Shown piece after piece: positions 1 through 7,068 of a stretch of 62,000 nucleotides of DNA. Numbering within the stretch: position 1 is the first letter of the stretch; each line of letters begins with the position of its first letter. The translations under genes were made by a program, and so were the position numbers. This DNA is from Mesostigma viride (Eukaryota; Streptophyta; Mesostigmatophyceae; Mesostigmatales; Mesostigmataceae), in NCBI GenBank assembly GCA_009746045.1, contig RPFO01000950.1, positions 1-62,000 on the forward strand, written 5' to 3'. The notes beneath the pieces were generated by a model, which worked only from the letters and a program-made list of their open reading frames with translations, was not told the origin of the DNA and did no database searches.

Positions 1-875
1 CAAAGGTACCACATGGCCAGCAAGAGGGACAACGGCCGCGTGATATGGGACCGACTAGCGGCCCGTACAATCACCCTCGATTTCGTCATCTCCAAGGGGA
101 GGACGCTAAAGAAAAGGGACGCTACGGGAATGATGGAACAACTCTGGGTAGAACAGGCGAAGATCGTCATAGAGGCGGTATAGGGGATTACGAATTCGTG
201 TTGGATTGCAAGCTGTGACACGCCGCGCAATCCAGTTATCCAATAACATAATAACGAAATCCATGCATTGTTTATCTCGAAATCATACACGGAAGCGCAC
301 TTGAACCAATCATCGCGGAAAAGTAGCCTGGACCCTCGAGGCGTGACCCTCGCTGTGTCGATGATGTTTTCGATGATCACCTGCGGGTGGCCGCTCATGG
401 TCCATTCGACCGTATCCGCATACCGCCCTATATGCGCGGGCGTATACGGCGAGGTGCGAAATTGATACCCTTCTCCGAAGTTCGCCCACAACAGGTCATC
501 CGCTACGAGCGTCGTGACGTAACTTTCGCGGTTATTATTAGGCCCCCACGAGAGGCCGTGATAGGCGCATCGGATCGCGTTTCCCGACTCCGCGTGTCCG
601 CGCGAAAGTTTTGCCCCTCGATGGGGGCAAACGTCGCGGCACACGAGCAGCTCGCAGGAGGAAGAGCGGTATACAACGTAGTCGTCGCCGTATATCTTCA
701 CGATTCGCAGCTTCGTACCCCGTGTCGGCATAGGAGCGCCTACGCAGATCCACTTGTCGCACATAACGGTTTTTACGGAGGGCGTGGGAGTCTGACATAC
801 GCATCGAAGCCGTGTCCGTACCATGCGATCCCGAAACGCTCGCGGCGTGCATACAAGTCGTGTCGAGCGTATCAT
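1..875 (-). CDS. Rieske non-haem iron oxygenase-like protein, C-terminus cut by window edge
   Basis: An open frame of 291 codons runs from ATG at 875 off the left edge; other in-frame ATGs lie at 824 and 764. Seen: a perfect Rieske [2Fe-2S] signature C-x-H-x17-C-x2-H (CPHRG ... CAYHG) roughly 70 to 95 residues after the first ATG, preceded by the usual W-I-C-V-G strand. Known: such domains pass electrons to a mononuclear iron in a C-terminal oxygenase domain whose ligands sit in E-N-x-x-D-x-x-H-x4-H. Here the matching stretch is ENIIDTARVTPRG, with Arg and Gly where the two His are expected, so catalysis is doubtful. A competing plus-strand reading frame, 1-183, ends in TAG but shows no motif. 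Start site uncertain. Confidence 0.65.
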   Translation of the reverse strand, partial: MIRSTRLVCTPRAFRDRMVRTRLRCVCQTPTPSVKTVMCDKWICVGAPMPTRGTKLRIVKIYGDDYVVYRSSSCELLVCRDVCPHRGAKLSRGHAESGNAIRCAYHGLSWGPNNNRESYVTTLVADDLLWANFGEGYQFRTSPYTPAHIGRYADTVEWTMSGHPQVIIENIIDTARVTPRGSRLLFRDDWFKCASVYDFEINNAWISLLCYWITGLRGVSQLAIQHEFVIPYTASMTIFACSTQSCSIIPVASLFFSVLPLEMTKSRVIVRAASRSHITRPLSLLLAMWYL

Positions 876-947
876 TTGTATTCTGATGCGTGATTCGAGC
901 GCCGGATTAAACGAGCACAACTTTTTTGTGGACTGTAGGGTATATTT

Positions 948-1511
948 ATGGTCTCGATATTCCGCCGCGTGTTGTACCCGACGACAGCTCCGGTAGCTGC
1001 CACGGACAAAAAAGCACCCATCGCCGCCTCTCTCTCTCCTAGTAAAAGCCCCTGGGACAGGGACGTCTACATCGTGGGCCGCCAGCGCCCTCATCAGTCC
1101 GTCCTGGGCATATGTGACATGGAAAAGGACAGAAAAACGCATGTCGTGCGACCCATGACCCACATCCTGGGCTTTAATGACGAGCGCCTCGCCTCTTCCA
1201 TGGAGAAGTTGGCTATCCGCGACCACGCCATGGGGGAGGATAACAAGTGGTGTTTGGACGACGACTCCGTTGACAAGTTCATTGTCGAGCGCATCGAGGA
1301 AATTGGCTACAGTAGCTACGAGTCGGATTCTCTTCCTTGCGATATAAGCGTCAAAAGTCTCAAGTTCCGAAAATTGATTCAATGGTCGGCCCTCGCGGGC
1401 TTGGTTCTGAGGATGGTCGACCTCGTCGACGACAAGGTCGTGATCACGACACACTACCCTTCCGAGGATGAAAAGGTGTTTATTCCATACTTGAACGTGT
1501 GTCTGAAGTGA
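948..1511 (+). CDS. Hypothetical protein, 187 aa
   Basis: The ATG follows an AT-rich stretch (tatatttATG) in a GC-rich context, as expected of a viral promoter. The protein has a Ser/Pro/Ala-rich first 35 residues and then a mixed globular sequence with Trp at several positions (for example SPWDRDVYIVGRQRP) and no membrane segment. It is divergent from the Rieske-like gene on its left and converges on the membrane protein on its right with a 12-base gap. I do not recognise a family. Length, start context and tight packing are the evidence that it is real. Confidence 0.6.
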   Translation: MVSIFRRVLYPTTAPVAATDKKAPIAASLSPSKSPWDRDVYIVGRQRPHQSVLGICDMEKDRKTHVVRPMTHILGFNDERLASSMEKLAIRDHAMGEDNKWCLDDDSVDKFIVERIEEIGYSSYESDSLPCDISVKSLKFRKLIQWSALAGLVLRMVDLVDDKVVITTHYPSEDEKVFIPYLNVCLK

Positions 1512-1523
1512 ATCGGACTTATT

Positions 1524-2039
1524 TTATTCATGGTTGATAACCCTGTCAACGGGTTCTCTGGCGCCTAGGACCGCTTTCTGGCTCTTCTTTCTAGAATACC
1601 AGTAATAGTGCAGGGTTATAAAGGCGATAGTCATCGCTCCGTACGCGACGACGCCCGTCAATGTCCCGTGGGGCTTGATTGACCCCCACCTGTCGTGCGC
1701 GTACACCCTGTAGTATTTCCACGTCCATGCCATGAACGCCACGCCAATCAACCCCTGGACACCCTGCCAGGTCTTGTGATGATTCGAGAACACGACGCCG
1801 TGTCCGATGAGACACGCGGCCGATATCGCCAAAAAGAACCCGTAGTTTGTGATCTTAGAAAGGCTAAAATGCCACGGGTAGCGGTCGAAATCCCCGGTGG
1901 AACCAACGGGAGGCTCCGTGTATCGCTGGCTCATAAAAAGCTTCTGTTTCCAACCCGGTGGTTGGATTTTTATCGTCTTCCCGATTTCGAAGTTTTGAAT
2001 CGTCCCGCGGTCCCCGGCGATTTCGCGTTCGAAGTCCAT
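1524..2039 (-). CDS. Membrane protein, 171 aa, three predicted TM segments
   Basis: Three hydrophobic stretches are visible: about residues 65-85 (YGFFLAISAACLIGHGVVF), 93-108 (GVQGLIGVAFMAWTW) and 127-147 (TGVVAYGAMTIAFITLHYYW), preceded by a 60-residue hydrophilic N-terminus. It ends with a basic and then acidic tail. Small multi-TM proteins of this sort are common among giant virus inner-membrane proteins, but no specific family is recognised. Lies 22 bases from the next minus-strand gene, so the two may be co-expressed. Confidence 0.6.
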   Translation of the reverse strand: MDFEREIAGDRGTIQNFEIGKTIKIQPPGWKQKLFMSQRYTEPPVGSTGDFDRYPWHFSLSKITNYGFFLAISAACLIGHGVVFSNHHKTWQGVQGLIGVAFMAWTWKYYRVYAHDRWGSIKPHGTLTGVVAYGAMTIAFITLHYYWYSRKKSQKAVLGAREPVDRVINHE

Positions 2040-2061
2040 TTATTATAGTGTCTTCACAATT

Positions 2062-2460
2062 TTAGGCGACGGCATCGTCGACGGGCGTCTTTTCCTTGGA
2101 CGAAGGTGTGTAGCTGCCGATGAGGTACTTCACGGCGAAATCTCCCGCCGTCCACCCGTTCGCGAGTTTGTAACTCGCCTCGATCTTTGACCCCACACGC
2201 CTCATCTCGTTGAGACACTTTCGCACGTCGCCGACAGACAGGTTCGGGATGGAAGTGCTCATGTAAGGGGCCTTCTTGGTCTTTTTTCCGTCAGACTCTT
2301 CGGATCCCGAGTCGGAAGAAGGAGCCTCCGCGACTGCGGAGGGGGGTGGCTCGGCCTTAGGCTCTCGCTTGACCCGTTTGCGCTTCGGTTCGACCGCCTT
2401 GGGTTCGGAGACGGCCGTCTCGGGAACGGGGGCGGTAGTCATATCGGTCGCGGAGGCCAT
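2062..2460 (-). CDS. Low-complexity basic/acidic protein, 132 aa
   Basis: The first 65 residues are Pro/Glu/Lys-rich with a bipartite basic cluster (KRKRVKREPK) that could act as a nuclear localisation signal, followed by an acidic Ser patch (SSDSGSEESDG) and KKTKK. The last 60 residues look folded (a helix around VGDVRKCLNEMRRVG, then YKLANGWTAGDFAVKYL). Role unknown; a nuclear or DNA-associated viral protein is a reasonable guess. The start codon is 92 bases from the divergent VLTF3-fusion gene, so the promoters share that gap. Confidence 0.6.
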   Translation of the reverse strand: MASATDMTTAPVPETAVSEPKAVEPKRKRVKREPKAEPPPSAVAEAPSSDSGSEESDGKKTKKAPYMSTSIPNLSVGDVRKCLNEMRRVGSKIEASYKLANGWTAGDFAVKYLIGSYTPSSKEKTPVDDAVA

Positions 2461-2552
2461 TGGGGAGGATCGAGTACATCTACAGCGGCCACAAATTTAT
2501 TCCCCCGTTGAACGCGCTCGAGCCTCGAAAGTTTTCTGAGCTATTTGTCGTC

Positions 2553-4058
2553 ATGGACAAGACCACCGTCGAGGCCAAACTGAAGGAGTGCATAGATTGG
2601 TTCGACGCCCAGAACGGGGAGAGGGAGACGGAGAGGATGGAGTTTATGCTCGAAGTGCTTCCTCTGTACTCTCGCTACCTGGCGGCGGTCGGAAAACGCG
2701 AGGCGAGACGTCCGACCACGTCACTCCAGTCGACGGGGAAGGGCAAGGTGAAGTTCGTGTCCGACGGGTGGGTTACGATCACGGAACCGGGAAAAGAGTC
2801 CACCGTCACGGTCGAGGAGGCGCAGAAACGGGGGTTCCTGTCCGAGCGGAAGGTGAAGCACGAGAAACTCGATACCGGAGAGGCGGTTTCCAGGGGGCAG
2901 CTCTACGACGAGTTTATGCTACTCATAAGCCGTTTTCGTTACCTTCCGGCAAAGATCGTCGAGATCCGCAGGCCTCTGCACGCAGAGACCGTGGCGTACG
3001 GCTTTTGCTCCAAGTGCAACGTGAACATGGTCGAAGACCAGTCGCACGGAGACATGATTTGCAGCAAGTGCGGGGAGGCGAAGCCCGCCCACAACGACGG
3101 CATCGACGCGTGCCCCTACGGCGATTACCAGGGTTCCTACTGGCACGTGAAGGGAGGCCAGCTCATGCTGTCTCGCACGATCGACAACTCCCTGCGCAAG
3201 GCCCCAGGTACGTCCGTCCTTCTTTCCAGTCTCCCCGCCTCCAGCACCGAGGTGGCTAAGTGGGAGTTCGGCTCTGGCCTCGTGAGCGAGGTCGGATCCT
3301 TGACCCTCGTGGCCGCCGGAACCACGCCCGCGAGCGTCGCGGGCGGCGTGTTGAAGACCAACAACACCGCGCAGGCCGACGGGCGCGCCGCCATCACCAA
3401 CGCCGCGCTGCCGAGCGGGTCCACGAACATCACCGTGGTCGCCTCCGTGGCTCCTCAGGCGGCTCTGAACCATTCGAGCGCGAACGGGCTCGAGCTGCTC
3501 GCGTACGGCGACAACTCCACCGCCGGCGCGTTCCTCCGCGTTTTCACCTCGAGCGCTGGAAAGCTCTCGGTGACCAACGGCAGCAACACCGACGAGACCA
3601 CGTCCGTGGTCGTCGGGTCTTCTGCCTTCACCCTGGGCCTGCAGCTTGCCTCGGGCGTGCCCAAGATTTTCGTCAACGGCGTCGAGCGGACTCTCGCGAC
3701 CGCAACCGTCACCGGAGTCACCGTGGCCGTGAAGAGGCTGTCCCTCGGTGCGGACTCTCTCCAGACCGTCATGAAGGACGTCTGGTACGACAATGTCCGC
3801 GTGTGTGACACCCTCATCAGCGGGAACGCCCAGTTGTACAGGTACAGCGACGAGTACGACGCGACCCCGCTCACGGTCACGTACGGTTTCCGGATCGCGG
3901 ACGACGAGTCTCTCCAGATCGTGAAGACCCAGGGGTCTGACAGCTCTAGTCTGATATTAGGCAACCCCATGCCCGTCAACGACTCAGGGTTGAACTCGAT
4001 GGGTGCCATCAACAGTGGAAATGTGGACGTCGTTACTGAAATGCTGAACAAGCCTTAA
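2553..4058 (+). CDS. VLTF3-like N-terminal half fused to fibre-type C-terminal domain, 501 aa
   Basis: ATG at 2553 is the first in frame; an upstream TTG at 2460 would collide with the neighbour. Residues 1-190 resemble the poxvirus/NCLDV late transcription factor VLTF3: a helical region and then a zinc ribbon C-x2-C-x12-C-x2-C (CSKC ... CSKCG). In that family the ribbon is followed by a conserved C-terminal core; here the sequence changes abruptly after ACPYGDYQ. From GSYWHVKGGQLMLSRTI onward it is a beta-rich, Ser/Thr/Gly/Val-rich module nearly collinear with the end of the 7,069-9,986 fibre gene (YGFRI, DESLQIVK shared). The frame is open throughout. It is either a true fusion or a recombination/assembly chimera; a fused transcription factor would probably be inactive. 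Confidence 0.65.
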   Translation: MDKTTVEAKLKECIDWFDAQNGERETERMEFMLEVLPLYSRYLAAVGKREARRPTTSLQSTGKGKVKFVSDGWVTITEPGKESTVTVEEAQKRGFLSERKVKHEKLDTGEAVSRGQLYDEFMLLISRFRYLPAKIVEIRRPLHAETVAYGFCSKCNVNMVEDQSHGDMICSKCGEAKPAHNDGIDACPYGDYQGSYWHVKGGQLMLSRTIDNSLRKAPGTSVLLSSLPASSTEVAKWEFGSGLVSEVGSLTLVAAGTTPASVAGGVLKTNNTAQADGRAAITNAALPSGSTNITVVASVAPQAALNHSSANGLELLAYGDNSTAGAFLRVFTSSAGKLSVTNGSNTDETTSVVVGSSAFTLGLQLASGVPKIFVNGVERTLATATVTGVTVAVKRLSLGADSLQTVMKDVWYDNVRVCDTLISGNAQLYRYSDEYDATPLTVTYGFRIADDESLQIVKTQGSDSSSLILGNPMPVNDSGLNSMGAINSGNVDVVTEMLNKP

Positions 4059-4126
4059 ACGTAACGGTTCGTCATGCAAGAGAAAATAACAGTCTCAAAT
4101 AAATAAAGCGGAAACCTTCGTTCGAA

Positions 4127-4525
4127 ATGCCTCCGAATCTGTTAGATTCAGCAGGGACGCTGCATTTTAAAAATGTACAGACGCAAGGTTTCATCGCGGC
4201 GAGTGAAGACCGGACGAGGACATCCACCGTGCGCTTTCTCGTGCAAGGCGGGAAGACGCTCATGGTGTTGGACAAACCCGGGTCCGACGTCGCACTAAGT
4301 CCAGCCGTTGTTTTCGAGAACGATTCCGTCAGTCTCCGTACCGGGACAAGCCTCCTCCAAGTTTCTAGTTCGGGGACGTCCACGGGATCGGTCGGGTCTA
4401 TGAATATAGGAGAAGTTGGGAACGGTAGCACAAAATACCGGCTCGTCGTTAACGGCCACGACGAACTGGAGATACAAAAGTGGGTCAACGGCGTGTACGT
4501 CAAGACCGTCCAACTTTTGTCGTGA
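4127..4525 (+). CDS. Beta-rich structural-type protein, 132 aa
   Basis: Begins after an A/T-rich leader (aaataaataaag) at 4,100. The sequence is Ser/Thr/Val/Gly-rich with no Cys and ends in a short strand pattern (KYRLVVNGHDELEIQKWVNGVYVKTVQLLS) typical of small fibre or tail-tip domains. It follows the VLTF3-fibre fusion in the same direction, so it may belong to the same structural block. No family recognised. Confidence 0.6.
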   Translation: MPPNLLDSAGTLHFKNVQTQGFIAASEDRTRTSTVRFLVQGGKTLMVLDKPGSDVALSPAVVFENDSVSLRTGTSLLQVSSSGTSTGSVGSMNIGEVGNGSTKYRLVVNGHDELEIQKWVNGVYVKTVQLLS

Positions 4526-4588
4526 TTCCGTCCACGCGCGATACGTGTCCGTTAATTATGTTCGCGCTTTAGACCAGAGATATCCTGC

Positions 4589-4807
4589 ATGCCGACCGTT
4601 AAGGAAGTTGTGTGCGAAGAACTGCGCGTCGAGAAGGCCATAAAGCTCGGAAACGACTCCCAAGAACTTTCTGGAACCAATCCCATCGACATCGGACCAG
4701 CCCGAATTCGATCAAGAAAGGTCGGGGATTCGTCTTCGAGACTCGAGTTTGGCAGAAAACAACCAGACGGCACCGTAGAAATCCTCGGCTGGATATCGTC
4801 CCAGTAA
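4589..4807 (+). CDS. Small hypothetical protein, 72 aa
   Basis: ATG at 4589 opens a 72-residue frame, MPTVKEVVCEELRVEKAIKLG at the N-terminus and a Trp-containing end (GTVEILGWISSQ). It resembles the beginning of fibre-type proteins (short coiled start then GPARIRSR...LEFGR). Stops 8 bases before the next gene, in the same direction, consistent with a compact viral gene run. Function unknown. Confidence 0.5.
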   Translation: MPTVKEVVCEELRVEKAIKLGNDSQELSGTNPIDIGPARIRSRKVGDSSSRLEFGRKQPDGTVEILGWISSQ

Positions 4808-4815
4808 CACTCGAG

Positions 4816-5031
4816 ATGGAGACACGGTGCTTCCACCCCTCCGGTCTCCCACCGTCCGAATGCCCCGGGATCCGCGATCACGAACTTATAGAGCACGCGG
4901 ATTGCTTGAACATTTGCAGCACTTGCTGCAAGCGGATGAACGCGCTTTGTCCATACTGCGGCCAGGCGATGGTTCGAAGAGTGAAAGAGGCGCGGAGAGT
5001 CGCGATCGAGAGGGGCCACAAACAAATGTAA
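4816..5031 (+). CDS. Small zinc-binding protein, 71 aa
   Basis: Start ATG 4816 chosen because the preceding in-frame sequence is a shadow of the upstream gene. Cysteines: an N-terminal pair (CFHPSGLPPSEC), H and C in IEHADC, then CSTCC and CPYCG near the C-terminus. This gives two likely Zn sites in a RING-like or zinc-ribbon arrangement. Stop and next start overlap as TAATG (5029-5033), a translational-coupling style junction. Possibly a small regulatory or E3-type protein; unassigned. Confidence 0.6.
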   Translation: METRCFHPSGLPPSECPGIRDHELIEHADCLNICSTCCKRMNALCPYCGQAMVRRVKEARRVAIERGHKQM

Positions 5032-5633
5032 TGGAGTTGTATGACATCATGAGCGTCGAGTACGCGCTCGGGGCGCTCTTCCTAGTCGCCGTCGTTGCCT
5101 TCGTGGTCATATACACCCTGACCCTGAAAGACCCGTCTTTCGCGGAAAAAATGCCCGCCTGGTGGGTGAAATTTGTGAAGGGTGGAGACGCTCCCTCGGA
5201 AACAGAAAAGGACGAGAAAAAGAAGGAGGAGGATCACGCGACGCTCGTTTCCTCCGCTGTGGGCGAGGCCATCAAAGGCGGCGTGGCTATCGACGTCGAA
5301 AAGTGGAAACGCGCCGTCCACGCGGCGCTCTCTGACCATTTGGATGGCCTACGACAGAAACGAGACGCTCTCAAAAGAGGGTCTACTGAACGCGCGAAGG
5401 CCGACGATGACGTCAACGAATTCAAAGCGGGGGTGGACATGTTGGAGATCCGGTTCACGAGGGACTTGAACTCGAATCCGCAGACGGCCATGTCGAACTT
5501 GCTCAACATGGTTTTGCCTATAGGAGCCAGCAAAGACCTTGTAAAATCGACGATGTCGTCACCCGATACTTGGGTCAAGGCCGAAGGAGCCACGACCGCT
5601 CTTTCGAATTACATATTGACAGCGTATTCTTGA
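5031..5633 (+). CDS. Single-pass membrane protein, 200 aa
   Basis: N-terminal transmembrane helix (residues 9-28, YALGALFLVAVVAFVVIYTL), then a short juxtamembrane segment with MPAWWVKFVKGG, a highly charged linker (ETEKDEKKKEEDH) and a largely helical C-terminal domain. The architecture is repeated by the next gene (TM helix, charged linker, SSAV/SMLL helix), so the two are probably diverged tandem paralogues. Overlaps the preceding stop by one base. No enzymatic motif seen. Confidence 0.6.
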   Translation: MELYDIMSVEYALGALFLVAVVAFVVIYTLTLKDPSFAEKMPAWWVKFVKGGDAPSETEKDEKKKEEDHATLVSSAVGEAIKGGVAIDVEKWKRAVHAALSDHLDGLRQKRDALKRGSTERAKADDDVNEFKAGVDMLEIRFTRDLNSNPQTAMSNLLNMVLPIGASKDLVKSTMSSPDTWVKAEGATTALSNYILTAYS

Positions 5634-5657
5634 ATTAATAAATTGGAATATCATACA

Positions 5658-6400
5658 ATGGCGACCGCATTTGAAAAATTCCTCAATTTCCTCACCCTGT
5701 GTGTGACTGCATTTCTACTAGGCGTAGTCTTGTACACGGTTTTGTCGGGGAAGCCCCCTTTATCCATAGGCCTAAAGTCCACGAAACCCCCGCGGAAGAA
5801 AAGGAAAAAAAGGCCGATGCCGAGGATGAAGCGACGTCCTCGAAGGAGAAAACGGCGGAAACGTCCGTGTCGCGCAAAGAGAAGGCCCTCACTATATCGG
5901 ACACTCTAGCCGAACAGACGTATCGCACCATCGTCGTCTCGACGAACCCGATAGCAATGGTGGCGGACGCCGCCTCCATGTTGTTGGGAGTGATGGGCGC
6001 TCATCGAGCCGCGAACGGAATCGGCAAAGCGATTGACGCCGTGATAAGCCGCACCCCTCTAGGCGCCCTGTTTGGAGCGCTTTTAGACCCGAAATTGAGC
6101 GCCAAGTGTAAAGCTAGACAGATCCTGTCGTTCGGGTTCAGCAGGTGCGGGGGGGTACTTTCCAAATCTAAACCCCGAGAGTTCACGAAAGAGGAGGAAA
6201 CGCCGATCGTTTCGGAGCGTTTTTCGTACAAAACGTACGTGTACAACCCTGAAACGAAAACCGTCCGCTTAGGCGACACTGCCGAGCGGTTTTCGGTGAA
6301 GGAAAATGCGACCGTGCCGCCCAAACAGCCCGCTCCGACGTTGCCGACGACTTCGACGGATCACGTGGTTATGGTGGGTTCCGAAAGGTTCAAGTATTGA
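5658..6400 (+). pseudogene. Single-pass membrane protein with one-base frameshift
   Basis: ATG at 5658 opens a frame with a clear N-terminal TM helix (FLNFLTLCVTAFLLGVVLY). After about 45 codons the sensible reading moves to another frame, which runs to 6400 with an acidic/Lys linker (PAEEKEKKADAEDEATSS) and a helical domain (NPIAMVADAASMLLGVMG). The change equals one missing base, and the likeliest site is the five-C run 5787-5791 (alternatively 5754-5758). Restoration would give about 247 residues. Same layout as the preceding gene. May be intact if the frameshift is a base-calling error. The 3' end overlaps the convergent nuclease gene by 40 bases. Confidence 0.6.
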
Positions 6401-7008
6401 GCCTCCTCTTGTTCGTGTGTCGTGCCTGAATGCTTGATTTCGATGCTCTCATCGAACGTCAGTTCGATGCCAGCCCAAAGACAGGTTTCGTGCACGACAA
6501 GGATCTTTTCCAAGCAACAACCCGGCGTCCCGCGATTCTTGAAGAGATGGAGTCGCTTCCGGAAACCGGGGTAGTATCTTCCATACGACAACAACTGCCC
6601 CACGCCCTCCATCCAATTCTGGAACAGCTTGACCTCGATGATGACCTTCTCACTGGGCACGACAATGTCGATGATCCCGGCTGGACATTTGAACTCGCGT
6701 ATGCCGCTCAGTTCTTCGGCCAGCCGTTCTTGTATTCCGCGTTCCATGAACACGCGGCCATCGTCGTTCTTGGCCGCTTCTTCGGCTTCGGCTCTGACTT
6801 TGTTCAAGCACGCCGGAGTCGCGTACACGAGCGTGATGGGACGGCCACCTTTTTTGCTTTTTTGGGGCTGCACGACGGTGTAATAGTCCACTCCGTCTTC
6901 GTACTTTTCGGACAGAACTTGAGCGAGACGAAGCTTTCCTCCGATCCTCGCGTCCTTCAACACGGCGTCATTGACCAGGAAGAATCCGGGCCTGTCTCCC
7001 TCTTCCAT
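6361..7008 (-). CDS. Bro/AntA-like DNA-binding domain fused to PD-(D/E)xK-type nuclease, 215 aa
   Basis: Residues 1-75 look like the antirepressor/MSV199-type winged domain of phage and giant virus proteins (VNDAVLKDARIGGKL ... DYYTVVQPQKSKKGGRPITL, then an Ala-rich helix). Residues 95-165 hold a nuclease-like core: E in MERGIQERLAEEL, D in GIIDIVVPSEK, then I-I-E-V-K and a Q-L-L-S-Y-G-R helix, the D...ExK layout of PD-(D/E)xK enzymes. Giant viruses often fuse such DNA-binding heads to nuclease tails, and many are selfish or regulatory elements. Activity is inference; the catalytic residues look retained. Confidence 0.6.
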   Translation of the reverse strand: MEEGDRPGFFLVNDAVLKDARIGGKLRLAQVLSEKYEDGVDYYTVVQPQKSKKGGRPITLVYATPACLNKVRAEAEEAAKNDDGRVFMERGIQERLAEELSGIREFKCPAGIIDIVVPSEKVIIEVKLFQNWMEGVGQLLSYGRYYPGFRKRLHLFKNRGTPGCCLEKILVVHETCLWAGIELTFDESIEIKHSGTTHEQEEAQYLNLSEPTITT

Positions 7009-7068
7009 CTGTCATACCTGCGTTCCAAAGAACACACAAAAAACAACACAAGACACACGCGCGTCCCG

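Noticed and set aside
1-183. Plus-strand 61-codon frame ending in TAG at the left edge
   Set aside because: It overlaps the long minus-strand Rieske-like frame, which has a clear motif; the plus frame has none.
268-893. Plus-strand frames of 65 and 168 codons and a minus-strand frame of 104 codons
   Set aside because: They are shadows of the Rieske-like gene; the C-P-H-R-G signature appears only in the frame annotated.
5750-5800. Programmed -1 frameshifting in the membrane-protein gene
   Set aside because: No X-XXY-YYZ heptamer followed by a clear stem was found; the same one-base lesion recurs in many C/G runs, so a base-calling error is simpler.
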